In this document: one piece after another, positions 32,863 through 41,255 of the stretch
Position numbering within the stretch: position 1 is the stretch's first letter
Layout: the number at the start of each line of letters is the position of its first letter
From: Devosia aquimaris
Lineage (GTDB): Bacteria; Pseudomonadota; Alphaproteobacteria; Rhizobiales; Devosiaceae
Reading direction: 5' to 3'
DNA: 64,000 nt
NCBI RefSeq assembly: GCF_020169335.1
Contig: NZ_JAIEZN010000002.1
Span: 620,001-684,000, forward strand
Translations under genes and position numbers: made by a program
Notes under the pieces: model-generated
Told to the model about the DNA's origin: nothing
Database searches by the model: none
What the model saw: the letters and a program-made list of their open reading frames with translations, nothing else

Positions 32863-33063
32863 ATGCCCAAGATGAAGACGAAATCTGGCGCCAAAAAGCG
32901 TTTCAGTTTCACAGCGACCGGTCGTGTCAAGGCAGGCGTCGCCGGCAAGCGCCACCGCCTGATCAACCACAATGCCAAGTACATCCGCACCAACCGCGGC
33001 ACCAAGATCCTGTCCAAGGGCGACGAGGGTCTGGTGAAGTGGTACATGCCGTACAACCGCTAA
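32863..33063 (+). CDS. rpmI: 50S ribosomal protein L35
   Basis: The 66-aa protein is complete, starting [20 protein letters not shown] and ending at [13 protein letters not shown]. It is typical of L35 in length and basic composition. AAGGA lies 8 nt before the ATG; the frame runs upstream to 32797 without conservation. It is followed by rplT after 20 nt. infC, often first in this operon, is not here. Confidence 0.97.
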   Translation: MPKMKTKSGAKKRFSFTATGRVKAGVAGKRHRLINHNAKYIRTNRGTKILSKGDEGLVKWYMPYNR

Positions 33064-33083
33064 CGCTGAAAGGAAGCTGACAC

Positions 33084-33485
33084 ATGTCACGCGTTAAAAG
33101 AGGCGTTACCAATCACGCCCGTCACAAGAAGGTTTTGAAGGCTGCGGAGGGCTATTATGGCCGCCGCAAGTCGACGATCCGTATCGCCAAGCAGGCCGTC
33201 GAAAAGGCCGGCCAGTACGCTTACCGCGATCGTCGCGTTAAGAAGCGCAACTTCCGCGCCCTGTGGATCCAGCGCATCAACGCTGCCGTCCGTGATCACG
33301 GGCTGACCTATGGTCGATTTATCGACGGCCTCAGCAAGGCTGAGGTTGCCGTTGACCGCAAGGTGCTGAGCGATCTCGCGATCACCCAGCCCGAAGCGTT
33401 CGGCGTGCTGGTCGCAAAGGCCAAGGCTGCCCTGGCGTATCTGGAAGGCGTGGACGCTACCACCCACGCCCGCGTCACCGCCTAA
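33084..33485 (+). CDS. rplT: 50S ribosomal protein L20
   Basis: The 133-aa L20 starts [20 protein letters not shown] and contains [46 protein letters not shown], the family core. L20 binds 23S rRNA early in assembly. It is co-transcribed with rpmI; AAAGGAAG precedes the ATG. Confidence 0.97.
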   Translation: MSRVKRGVTNHARHKKVLKAAEGYYGRRKSTIRIAKQAVEKAGQYAYRDRRVKKRNFRALWIQRINAAVRDHGLTYGRFIDGLSKAEVAVDRKVLSDLAITQPEAFGVLVAKAKAALAYLEGVDATTHARVTA

Positions 33486-33513
33486 CACTCCCAGCTCTGC
33501 TGAGGTCAAAATA

Positions 33514-33556
33514 GCGCCTTGCGCCGCCCTTTGGGCTGGCGCGGGGCGTTTTGTTT
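33514..33556 (+). terminator. terminator after rplT
   Basis: An outer pairing (CGCC at 33515-33518 with GGCG at 33545-33548) encloses GCGCCGCCC/GGGCTGGCGC with one bulge. It is followed by TTTTGTTTT. It separates rpmI-rplT from pheST. Confidence 0.75.
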
Positions 33557-33683
33557 TGCTCTAAAGCCACTGCATTTCCTTTAGACCTCATGGCGCGCCT
33601 GTCGAACCACGAGGTCGGTCACCCCGCTCCTGCCAAGCCGCCCCTTTGGGCGGCCGCTGGATAAGGCCCACTGAGAGTTTCTG

Positions 33684-34814
33684 ATGTCCCTCGAGAACCA
33701 GATCGCCACCCTGCGCGCCGAACTGGGCGCCGCCATCGCTGCCGCCGCCGATGAGGCTGCGCTCGATACCGTCCGCGTCGCCGCCCTGGGCAAGAAGGGC
33801 AGTGTTTCCGCGCTGCTGGCCTCGCTGGGCAGCATGGCCCCCGATGAACGCAAGAGCGCCGGCCCCGCCATCAATGGCCTCAAGACCGAGATCGCCGGGC
33901 TCATCGAGGACAAGTCGACCGCCCTCAAGGCCGCGGCCCTCGACGCCCGCCTCAAGGCCGAAACGCTCGATGTCACCCTGCCGCTGCAGCCCGCGCCCAC
34001 CGCCCGCGGCCGCATTCACCCCATCAGCCAGACCATCGACGAGATCACGGCGATCTTTTCAGACATGGGGTTCTCCATCGCCGAAGGTCCCGATATCGAG
34101 ACCGATTATTTCAACTTCACCGCGCTCAATTTCCCCGAGGGGCATCCGGCGCGCGAGATGCACGACACCTTCTTCATGAAGCCCGGTGCCGATGGGGTCA
34201 AAAAGGTGCTGCGTACCCACACCTCCCCGGTGCAGGTCCGCGTCATGCAAAAGACCAATGAAAAGCCGGCTGCTGCCTATATGACCCCCGCCATGGATCC
34301 GCCGATCCGCGTGGTCATTCCCGGCCGCACCTATCGCAATGACAGCGACCAGACGCACACGCCCATGTTCCACCAGGTCGAGGGCCTTGTCATCGACAAG
34401 TCCAGCCACATCGGCCAGTTGCGCTGGGTGCTCGAGGAATTCCTCAAGGCCTTCTTTGAAGTGCCCAATGTCACGCTGCGCTTCCGCCCCAGCTTCTTCC
34501 CCTTCACCGAGCCGTCCATGGAAGTGGACGTGCAGTGCGATCGCTCGGGCTCCGAGGTCAAGATCGGCGAAGGCAATGACTGGCTCGAGATCCTGGGCTG
34601 CGGCATGGTCCATCCCAATGTCATCGCCAACGCCGGGCTCGATCCCGATGTCTACCAGGGCTTTGCCTGGGGCATGGGTATCGACCGCATCGCCATGCTC
34701 AAATACGGCATGCCCGACCTGCGCGCCTTCTTCGACGGCGACCAGCGCTGGCTCGATCACTACGGCTTCCGCCCGCTCGACCTGCCGACGCTCTTCGGCG
34801 GCCTGAGCAGCTAA
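33684..34814 (+). CDS. pheS: phenylalanyl-tRNA synthetase alpha subunit
   Basis: PheS is the catalytic subunit of the alpha2-beta2 class II synthetase charging tRNA-Phe. The 376-aa protein has an N-terminal coiled coil that binds tRNA (about 1-100), then motif 1 at [19 protein letters not shown], motif 2 around [26 protein letters not shown], and motif 3 at [18 protein letters not shown]. The region before it (33590-33683) has a short hairpin (33637-33654) without a T-run and no Phe-rich leader. Only a weak Shine-Dalgarno (GAGAG) precedes the ATG. Confidence 0.97.
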   Translation: MSLENQIATLRAELGAAIAAAADEAALDTVRVAALGKKGSVSALLASLGSMAPDERKSAGPAINGLKTEIAGLIEDKSTALKAAALDARLKAETLDVTLPLQPAPTARGRIHPISQTIDEITAIFSDMGFSIAEGPDIETDYFNFTALNFPEGHPAREMHDTFFMKPGADGVKKVLRTHTSPVQVRVMQKTNEKPAAAYMTPAMDPPIRVVIPGRTYRNDSDQTHTPMFHQVEGLVIDKSSHIGQLRWVLEEFLKAFFEVPNVTLRFRPSFFPFTEPSMEVDVQCDRSGSEVKIGEGNDWLEILGCGMVHPNVIANAGLDPDVYQGFAWGMGIDRIAMLKYGMPDLRAFFDGDQRWLDHYGFRPLDLPTLFGGLSS

Positions 34815-34880
34815 GCCCGCTTTCCCATGCCCTGCAGCCCCTGCGCGCAGCACACCTGACTTCCACTAAAGGCGATAGAT

Positions 34881-37298
34881 ATGAAATTCACCCTCGACTG
34901 GCTCAAGGAGCACCTCGATACCGACGCTTCGGCCGACGAGATCGGCACGACGCTGACGCTCATCGGGCTCGAACTGGAAGGCGTCGAAGATCAGGGCAAG
35001 GCGCTCAAGAGCTTCGTCACCGCCCATGTCGTTTCGGCCGAGCAGCATCCCAATGCCGACAAGCTGCGCGTCTGCAAGGTCGATGCCGGCACCGGCGAGT
35101 TGATCGACGTCGTCTGCGGCGCCCCCAATGCCCGTAAGGGCCTCAAGACCGTCTTCGCCTTCCCCGGCACCTATATCCCGGGCAAGGACATGACCATCGG
35201 CAAGGGCAATATCCGCGGGCAGGTCAGCAATGGCATGCTCTGCTCCAATGCCGAGCTGGAACTGTCCGAGGATCATGACGGCATCATCGAGCTGCCCGCC
35301 GATGCGCCCATCGGCGTCAGCTATCCCGCCTATGCCGGCATTGATGGCGTGGTGTTCGACATTTCCATCACCCCCAATCGCGGCGACGCCACCGGCGTCT
35401 ATGGCATTGCGCGCGATCTGGCCGCCTATGGCCTGGGCACGCTCAAAGCCACCGACACGAGCCCGGTGCCCTCCAAGGGCAAGAGCCCCATTGCGCCGCT
35501 GCCGCACCAGTTTGGCGCCGATGAGCCCAAGGCCATCCGCCGCTTCGGCGGCCGCTATATCAAGGGCGTCAGGAACGGTCCGTCGCCGGCCTGGCTGCAG
35601 CAGCGGCTGCGCGCCGTCGGCCTGCGGCCCATCAATGCCATTGTCGACATCACCAACTGGGTCTCGCTCGGCTGGGGCCGTCCGCTGCACGCCTATGATG
35701 CCGACACGCTCAATGGCCAGCCCGTGCTGCGCAATGCCCGCAACGAGAGCTTCGATGCGCTCGACAACAAGGTCTATACCCTCGACGAGACCATGACCGT
35801 CATCGCCGACGATACCGGCCCGCTCTGCCTGGGTGGCATCATGGGCGGCATCCGCTCCGGCGTCACCGACGGCACGGTCAATGTGTTCATGGAATGCGCC
35901 AGCTGGGATGCCGATCTCATCGCTCGCACCGGCCGCAAGACCGGCATTGTCAGCGACGCCCGCTATCGCCTCGAGCGCCATGTCGATCCGGCCCTCACCG
36001 ATCCCGGCCTCGAACTGGCCACGCGCCTCGTGCTCGAGCTCTGCGGCGGCGAGGCCATGGAGCCGGTGTTTTCGGGCGAGGACGTCTATCCCGACACCAC
36101 CATCGACTTCCCGCTGTCCGAAGTGCGCCGCCTCACCGGCCTTGATGTCGAGCCCATGGTGGCGACCGCCATCCTCACCCGTCTCGGCTTCACCGTGACG
36201 CCCAAGGGCGAAAGCTTCTCGGTCAAGGTGCCGAGCTGGCGCCCGGACGTCACCCTCAAGGCCGATCTGGTCGAAGAGATCATGCGCATGGTGGGTGTCG
36301 ACAATGTCCCGGTCGAGCCGCTGCCGCGCCTCTCCCATGTCGCCCCGCGCATGCTCACCACCATCCAGAACCGCCGCCGCATCGTGCGCCGGGCGCTGGC
36401 CGCGCGCGGGCTTGATGAAGCCGTTACCTGGAGCTTCATCAGCCATGCCGAAGCCACCCGCTTCGGCGGTGGTCAGGAGAGCCTGCAGCTGGCCAATGCC
36501 ATTGCCGCCGACATGACCGACATGCGGCCCTCCCTGCTGCCGGGGCTGCTCGCGGCCGCCCGCCGCAATGCCAATCGCGGCCTTGCCGATCTGGCCCTGT
36601 TCGAAGTCGGCCAGGTGTTCCTCTCCGATGCGCCCGAAGGCCAGCACACCCATGCCACCGGCATTCGCACCGGCAGCGCGGGTCTTTCCGGTTCAGGCCG
36701 CCATTGGGCGGCCAAGGCCGCGCCGGTTGGCGTCTATGATGCCAAGGCCGATCTCGGCGCCGCGCTCGATGCGCTGGGCTATGACATCGACAAGATGCAG
36801 ATCCTGGCCGAGCCCGCCCCCTGGAGCCATCCTGGGCGCGGCGGCCGCATTGCCCAGGGCCCCAAGACCATTGCCTGGTTCGGCGAGCTGCACCCGGCCT
36901 TTGCCGCCGAGCTCGATATCACCGGCCCTGTCGCGGCCTTCGAGATCGATCTCGACGCGCTGCCCGAGCCGCGCCGCAAGCCGACGCGCACCAAGCCGGC
37001 CCTGGCCCTGTCCCAGCTCATGCCGCTCAGCCGCGACTTCGCTTTTGTCGTGGATCAGTCGGTCACCGCCGCGGTGATCCTCAAGGCCGCGCGCGGCGCC
37101 GACAAGGCACTCATCAAGGACGTGACGATCTTTGACGTCTTCGCCGGCAGCCATGTTGGCGAGGGCAAGAAGTCCGTCGCCATCGCCGTGACGCTGCAGC
37201 CGCTCGACAAGACGCTGACCGACGAAGACATCGACAAGGTCTCCGCCGCTATCATCGCCGCCGTCACCAAATCCACCGGCGGCGTCCTGCGGGCCTGA
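34881..37298 (+). CDS. pheT: phenylalanyl-tRNA synthetase beta subunit
   Basis: The 805-aa PheT has the N-terminal tRNA-binding/EMAP-like domain (VVSAEQHPNADKLRVCKVDAGTGE, about 45-150), the B3/4 editing region, B5, the catalytic-like core, and the C-terminal ferredoxin-like anticodon-binding domain (LSRDFAFVVDQSVTAAVILKAARG ... SVAIAVTLQPLDKTLTDEDI). Length is normal. It lies 66 nt after pheS, in one operon. Confidence 0.97.
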   Translation: MKFTLDWLKEHLDTDASADEIGTTLTLIGLELEGVEDQGKALKSFVTAHVVSAEQHPNADKLRVCKVDAGTGELIDVVCGAPNARKGLKTVFAFPGTYIPGKDMTIGKGNIRGQVSNGMLCSNAELELSEDHDGIIELPADAPIGVSYPAYAGIDGVVFDISITPNRGDATGVYGIARDLAAYGLGTLKATDTSPVPSKGKSPIAPLPHQFGADEPKAIRRFGGRYIKGVRNGPSPAWLQQRLRAVGLRPINAIVDITNWVSLGWGRPLHAYDADTLNGQPVLRNARNESFDALDNKVYTLDETMTVIADDTGPLCLGGIMGGIRSGVTDGTVNVFMECASWDADLIARTGRKTGIVSDARYRLERHVDPALTDPGLELATRLVLELCGGEAMEPVFSGEDVYPDTTIDFPLSEVRRLTGLDVEPMVATAILTRLGFTVTPKGESFSVKVPSWRPDVTLKADLVEEIMRMVGVDNVPVEPLPRLSHVAPRMLTTIQNRRRIVRRALAARGLDEAVTWSFISHAEATRFGGGQESLQLANAIAADMTDMRPSLLPGLLAAARRNANRGLADLALFEVGQVFLSDAPEGQHTHATGIRTGSAGLSGSGRHWAAKAAPVGVYDAKADLGAALDALGYDIDKMQILAEPAPWSHPGRGGRIAQGPKTIAWFGELHPAFAAELDITGPVAAFEIDLDALPEPRRKPTRTKPALALSQLMPLSRDFAFVVDQSVTAAVILKAARGADKALIKDVTIFDVFAGSHVGEGKKSVAIAVTLQPLDKTLTDEDIDKVSAAIIAAVTKSTGGVLRA

Positions 37299-37341
37299 CA
37301 CCGGTCCGCCGCGCCTGGCACCATGGTGCCCACCCACTACT

Positions 37342-37425
37342 GTCATCACCCGGCTTGTCCGGGTGATCCATCGGCGTGGGCATCTGCGTTCGGTGGTGGA
37401 TTGCCCGGACAAGCCGGGCAATGAC
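37342..37425. repeat. pair of REP-like palindromes in inverted orientation
   Basis: Two 29-bp units (37342-37370 and 37397-37425) are reverse complements except at four positions. Each unit is itself a palindrome: ATCACCCGG/CCGGGTGAT around CTTGT in the first, and TTGCCCGG/CCGGGCAA around ACAAG in the second. The differences between units are compensated within each unit, so each keeps its own hairpin. This resembles the dispersed intergenic palindromes common in alphaproteobacteria (REP/RIME-like). It lies in the 244-nt gap after pheT and may also aid termination. Confidence 0.75.
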
Positions 37426-37542
37426 GGCGGGTGGGGATGACCGAGATCGACGAGGCACCACATGTCAGGCGCCCAGTCTCCCGCCTCGCCACAAAATCCC
37501 CCCGCTCTTGCCTCGGGAACACTCTCCGGCTCATATCGCGCC

Positions 37543-38247
37543 ATGAGCGACACCAGCCGATTCCCCGATGTCATGCTGCTGGCCGCTGGCCTGGGCAGCC
37601 GCCTGCGGCCCATCACCGACACCCTGCCCAAGCCGCTGGTGCCGGTGGCCGGCGTGCCGCTGATCGAGCGGGTGATGGACAATGCCAAGGCTGAGGGCGC
37701 CAAGCGCTTTACAGCCAATGGGCATTATCGCGCCGATCAACTGCTGGCCCATTTCGGCGGCCTGCTCAAGCTCAGCCGCGAGGAGGCCCTGCTCGATACC
37801 GGCGGTGGCGTCAAACAGGCCCTGCCCATGCTGGTCTCCGACCCCTTTGTGGTGATGAACACCGATGCCTTCTGGCCACTGGGCAGCGACCAGCCCATCG
37901 CCCGCATGCTGGCGCGTTATACCGGCCCCGAAGATATCGTCCTGCTCTGCGTGCATCCGCGCGATGCCCATGGCTTTGCCCGCAGCCATGATTTCTGCCT
38001 CGCCCCCGATGGGCGCATCACCCGCGACTATGGCGCGCCGGTGATCTATGGCGGCGTCGCCATCCTGGGCAAAGCGCTCTTTGCCGATACGCCCGACGGC
38101 GCCTTCTCGCTCAACCTGCTGTTCGAGCGCTGCCTGGAGCGGGAGACCCTGTTTGGTGTGGTGCTCGATGCCCCCTGGTTCCATGTCGGCGATCCCGCCG
38201 CGCTGGCCCTGGCCGAAAGCGCCCTTGCGGCCCCCACAGCGCCATGA
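37543..38247 (+). CDS. murU: N-acetylmuramate 1-phosphate uridylyltransferase-like nucleotidyltransferase
   Basis: The 234-aa protein is a sugar-phosphate nucleotidyltransferase with the signature MLLAAGLGSRLRPITDTLPKPLVPVAGVPLIER and the second motif LLDTGGGVKQALP. Metal-binding Asp lies in VMNTDAFWP and WFHVGDP closes the protein. By family and linkage to addB it matches MurU of the MurNAc-recycling pathway. I prefer the ATG at 37543 (MSDTSRFPDV) by homology; an ATG at 37462 with GAGG upstream would add 27 non-conserved residues. The partner kinase amgK and tsaE, usually just upstream, are absent. It overlaps addB by 4 nt. Confidence 0.85.
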   Translation: MSDTSRFPDVMLLAAGLGSRLRPITDTLPKPLVPVAGVPLIERVMDNAKAEGAKRFTANGHYRADQLLAHFGGLLKLSREEALLDTGGGVKQALPMLVSDPFVVMNTDAFWPLGSDQPIARMLARYTGPEDIVLLCVHPRDAHGFARSHDFCLAPDGRITRDYGAPVIYGGVAILGKALFADTPDGAFSLNLLFERCLERETLFGVVLDAPWFHVGDPAALALAESALAAPTAP

Positions 38248-41200
38248 CGCTGTTTTCCATCGCCCCGCACGCCCCTTTCATCGCCACCCTGGCTGATCGC
38301 ATCATCGATGGCACGCTGCTGGGCGGCGCCGACCGCAGCCAACCCTTCTGGCTCACCGACGTCACTATCGTGCTGCCCACCCGCCGCGCCAAGCTGGCCC
38401 TGGCCGATGAATTCGCGCGCCGTAGCCTCGGGCTCCTGCCCGATATCCGCACCTTTGGTGGCGAAGTCGCCGACGAAGAGCCCTTCCTGCCGCCCTTTGA
38501 TGCGCCCACCCCGCTGCCGGCCGCCAGCGCGCTGGAGCGGCGTCTTGTGCTCTCCCGCCTCGTCCATGCCTGGGCCAATACCGAGGGGGGCCAGCGCGCC
38601 TTTTCCACGCCCCCCACGGCCGGCGAAATCCTCTCCATGGCCGAATCGCTTGGCCATCTCATCGATGATCTGCTGACCGAGGAGCGCAGCCCGGCCGACA
38701 TCGCGGCCATTGCGCCCACGCTTGAAGCCAATCTCAGCGACTATTGGCTGCAGACCATCAGCTTCCTCGATATTGCCCTGCGCTATTGGCCCGAGCATCT
38801 GGCCGGCGCTCGCGCCGACACCGCCGCCTTGCGCGGCCAGCGGCTCGACCGCCAGGCCATGGCGGCGCCGCTGGTCTATCGTGATCGCCCGGTGATTGCC
38901 GCCGGCTCCACCGGTTCCATTCCCGCCACGGCGCGGCTGCTGGCGGCCATCAACGCCCTGCCGCGCGGCGCCGTGGTGCTGCCCGGGCTCGATTGCGCCA
39001 TGACCCCGGCCGATCACGCGGCCTTGCTGCTGCCAGACAGCAATCCGCATGGCCATCCGCAATATGGCCTCGCCCGCCTGCTGCGCAGCCTGGGCGCAGC
39101 GGTCAGCGATGTCACCGAACTGGCGCCGGGCGATCATCCCCGCACCACGCTGGTGCATCGCGCCCTGGCGCTCACTGAGGACACCGCCCGCTGGAACAGC
39201 CAGCGCCTCACGCCCGAGCAACTGGCCGCGGCGGGGGAGGGCGTCACCATCATTCGCGCCCGCACCGAGGACGAACAGGCCCGCGCTATTGCCCTCGCTG
39301 CTCATGCGGCCCTGAGTGACAAACAGACTGTCGGTATCGTCACCCCCGATCGTAATCTTGCCCGCCGCATTGCCGCCGAGCTGCGCCGCTTCGGGGTGGT
39401 GGTCGATGATGCCGCTGGCGTGCCGCTGTTCCAGTCCGCCGCCGGGCGCCTGCTGCGCCAGATCCTGGCGCTGGCCAGCTCCAATATCGCCGCCGTGCAT
39501 CTGATGGCGCTGCTGCGCAACCGCGCCACCCGCTTCGGCCGCGACCGTGCCGAGATTTCCCGCCTGGCCGATGATATCGAGCTGGGCCTCCTGCGTGGTC
39601 AGCGGCCCAATCCTGGCTTTGCCGGCCTGCGCGCTGCCCTCTCGGCCAATATCGACAAGACCATCACCCATCCGGCCCGCCGCCTGTCCGAGGGGGATCG
39701 CGCCCCCATCACCGGTCTTCTCGACGCCATCGCCGCCGCCATTGCGCCGCTCACCAGCCTCCTCGAAACCCCCGTCATTACCGCCAGCAGCCTCGCCGCC
39801 GCCCTCTGTGCCGCCTTTGATGCCGTGGCCGATGGCGCCGAGATTCCCGGCCGCCGTGAACTGGCCGACTGGGCCCAGCAGATGGCGAGCCACACTGGCG
39901 AAGGCCACAGCTTTGCCCCGCGCCAGCTCGATGGCGTCCTCAGCGCCCTCATGCTGGGTGCCCAGGTCCGCACTATCGAGGAACGCCGCAGCGACATCGC
40001 CATTTGGGGCCAGCTCGAAGCCCGCCTGCAGAACCCGGACCTCCTGGTACTGGCCGCGCTCAATGAGGACAAATGGCCCGAGCCGGCCGATCCCGGTCCC
40101 TGGCTCAGCCGCGGCATGCGGCTGGCCGCCGGGCTCGATCCGCCGGAGCGCAAGCAGGGCCTCGCCGCCCACGACTTTGCCCAGGGCCTGGGCAATGCCA
40201 GGGTCATCCTCAGCTATGCCGACCGCGTCGGCGCCAGCCCCGCCATTGCCTCGCGCCTGCTGCAGCGCCTCACCGCCTTTGCCGGCACCGAGGAGGCTGC
40301 GCGCTGGGTTGCACGCGGCGCCCATTGGCTCGATCAGGCCCGCCGCCTCGACATGGTGCCCGAAACCCGGCCCGCCCCGCGTCCGGCGCCCAATCCGCCG
40401 GCGGCGACCCGCCCGCGTGCCCTCTCGGTCACCGAGATCGAAACGCTGATGCGCTCGCCCTATGACATCTACGCCCGCCATGTGCTGGGCCTGCGCGCGC
40501 TCGATCCCCTGGGCGACACGCCCGACGGGCGCGAACGCGGCACCATCATCCACGATATTTTTGCCCAGTTCGTCATCGATGGGCATGACGTCATGGCCCC
40601 CGGTGCCATCGATGTGCTGATGGCCATCGCGGTGGAAAAATTCTCCGGCCTCGACGCCATTGGCGAGCGCCGCGATATCTGGCTGCGCCGCTTCCACACC
40701 GCCGCCACCCAGTTCCTCGCCTTCGAGCGCGCCCGCGAGCCCATGGTGGCCCGGCGCCATGCCGAAATCCGCGGCGAAATGGTGTTTCCCATGGCCGAGC
40801 CCTTCAAGCTCAGCGGCCGCGCCGACCGCGTCGATGCCCTGCGCGATGGCACGCTGGAGATCATCGATTTCAAGACCGGCTCGCCCCCCACCAAGGGCGC
40901 CATGCAGGCCTTCGAGGTGCCGCAACTGCTGCTCGAGGCGCAGATGGCCGCCGCCGGTGCCTTCCCCCAGCTCAGTGCCGCGCCCACCACGGCGCTCACC
41001 TATATCAAGGTGGGCCTGGGGCCCGACGCCTTCACCGCCAAGCCCTTCATTCCCCATGACGAGCACGACGTCATGTCCGCCGCCGACGAGATCGCCCGGC
41101 GCATGCAGCGCCATGTCGAGCTCTTCCTGATGCACGATACGCCCATGCCCGCCCGCCTGCTGCCGCTGCCCGGCCAGCGCTTTGCCGGCGCCTATGATCA

Positions 41201-41255
41201 TCTGGCGCGGCTGGCCGAATGGACTGCCATTGATGGCGGGGAGGGCGAGCCATGA
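38244..41255 (+). CDS. addB: double-strand break repair protein AddB
   Basis: AddB is the 1003-aa partner of AddA in the AddAB helicase-nuclease that processes double-strand breaks for RecA loading. The N-terminal half is an inactivated helicase fold (TIVLPTRRAKLALADEFARR at 32-51; no intact Walker A). The C-terminal PD-(D/E)XK nuclease domain contains RGTIIHDIFAQF and LEIIDFKTGSPPTKGAMQAF. The alphaproteobacterial form has no obvious four-Cys iron-sulfur cluster. It overlaps murU and addA by 4 nt each. Confidence 0.95.
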   Translation: MTLFSIAPHAPFIATLADRIIDGTLLGGADRSQPFWLTDVTIVLPTRRAKLALADEFARRSLGLLPDIRTFGGEVADEEPFLPPFDAPTPLPAASALERRLVLSRLVHAWANTEGGQRAFSTPPTAGEILSMAESLGHLIDDLLTEERSPADIAAIAPTLEANLSDYWLQTISFLDIALRYWPEHLAGARADTAALRGQRLDRQAMAAPLVYRDRPVIAAGSTGSIPATARLLAAINALPRGAVVLPGLDCAMTPADHAALLLPDSNPHGHPQYGLARLLRSLGAAVSDVTELAPGDHPRTTLVHRALALTEDTARWNSQRLTPEQLAAAGEGVTIIRARTEDEQARAIALAAHAALSDKQTVGIVTPDRNLARRIAAELRRFGVVVDDAAGVPLFQSAAGRLLRQILALASSNIAAVHLMALLRNRATRFGRDRAEISRLADDIELGLLRGQRPNPGFAGLRAALSANIDKTITHPARRLSEGDRAPITGLLDAIAAAIAPLTSLLETPVITASSLAAALCAAFDAVADGAEIPGRRELADWAQQMASHTGEGHSFAPRQLDGVLSALMLGAQVRTIEERRSDIAIWGQLEARLQNPDLLVLAALNEDKWPEPADPGPWLSRGMRLAAGLDPPERKQGLAAHDFAQGLGNARVILSYADRVGASPAIASRLLQRLTAFAGTEEAARWVARGAHWLDQARRLDMVPETRPAPRPAPNPPAATRPRALSVTEIETLMRSPYDIYARHVLGLRALDPLGDTPDGRERGTIIHDIFAQFVIDGHDVMAPGAIDVLMAIAVEKFSGLDAIGERRDIWLRRFHTAATQFLAFERAREPMVARRHAEIRGEMVFPMAEPFKLSGRADRVDALRDGTLEIIDFKTGSPPTKGAMQAFEVPQLLLEAQMAAAGAFPQLSAAPTTALTYIKVGLGPDAFTAKPFIPHDEHDVMSAADEIARRMQRHVELFLMHDTPMPARLLPLPGQRFAGAYDHLARLAEWTAIDGGEGEP

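Noticed and set aside
33590..33664. A 24-codon ORF between rplT and pheS as a possible pheL-type leader peptide
   Set aside because: It contains no phenylalanine codon and the hairpin behind it (33637-33654) has no T-run, so classical Phe attenuation is not supported.
38046..41201. A 1051-codon open frame on the minus strand
   Set aside because: It is antisense to addB. Long antisense frames are expected in GC-rich DNA; it has no recognisable motif and composition typical of a shadow frame (rich in Gly, Gln, His).
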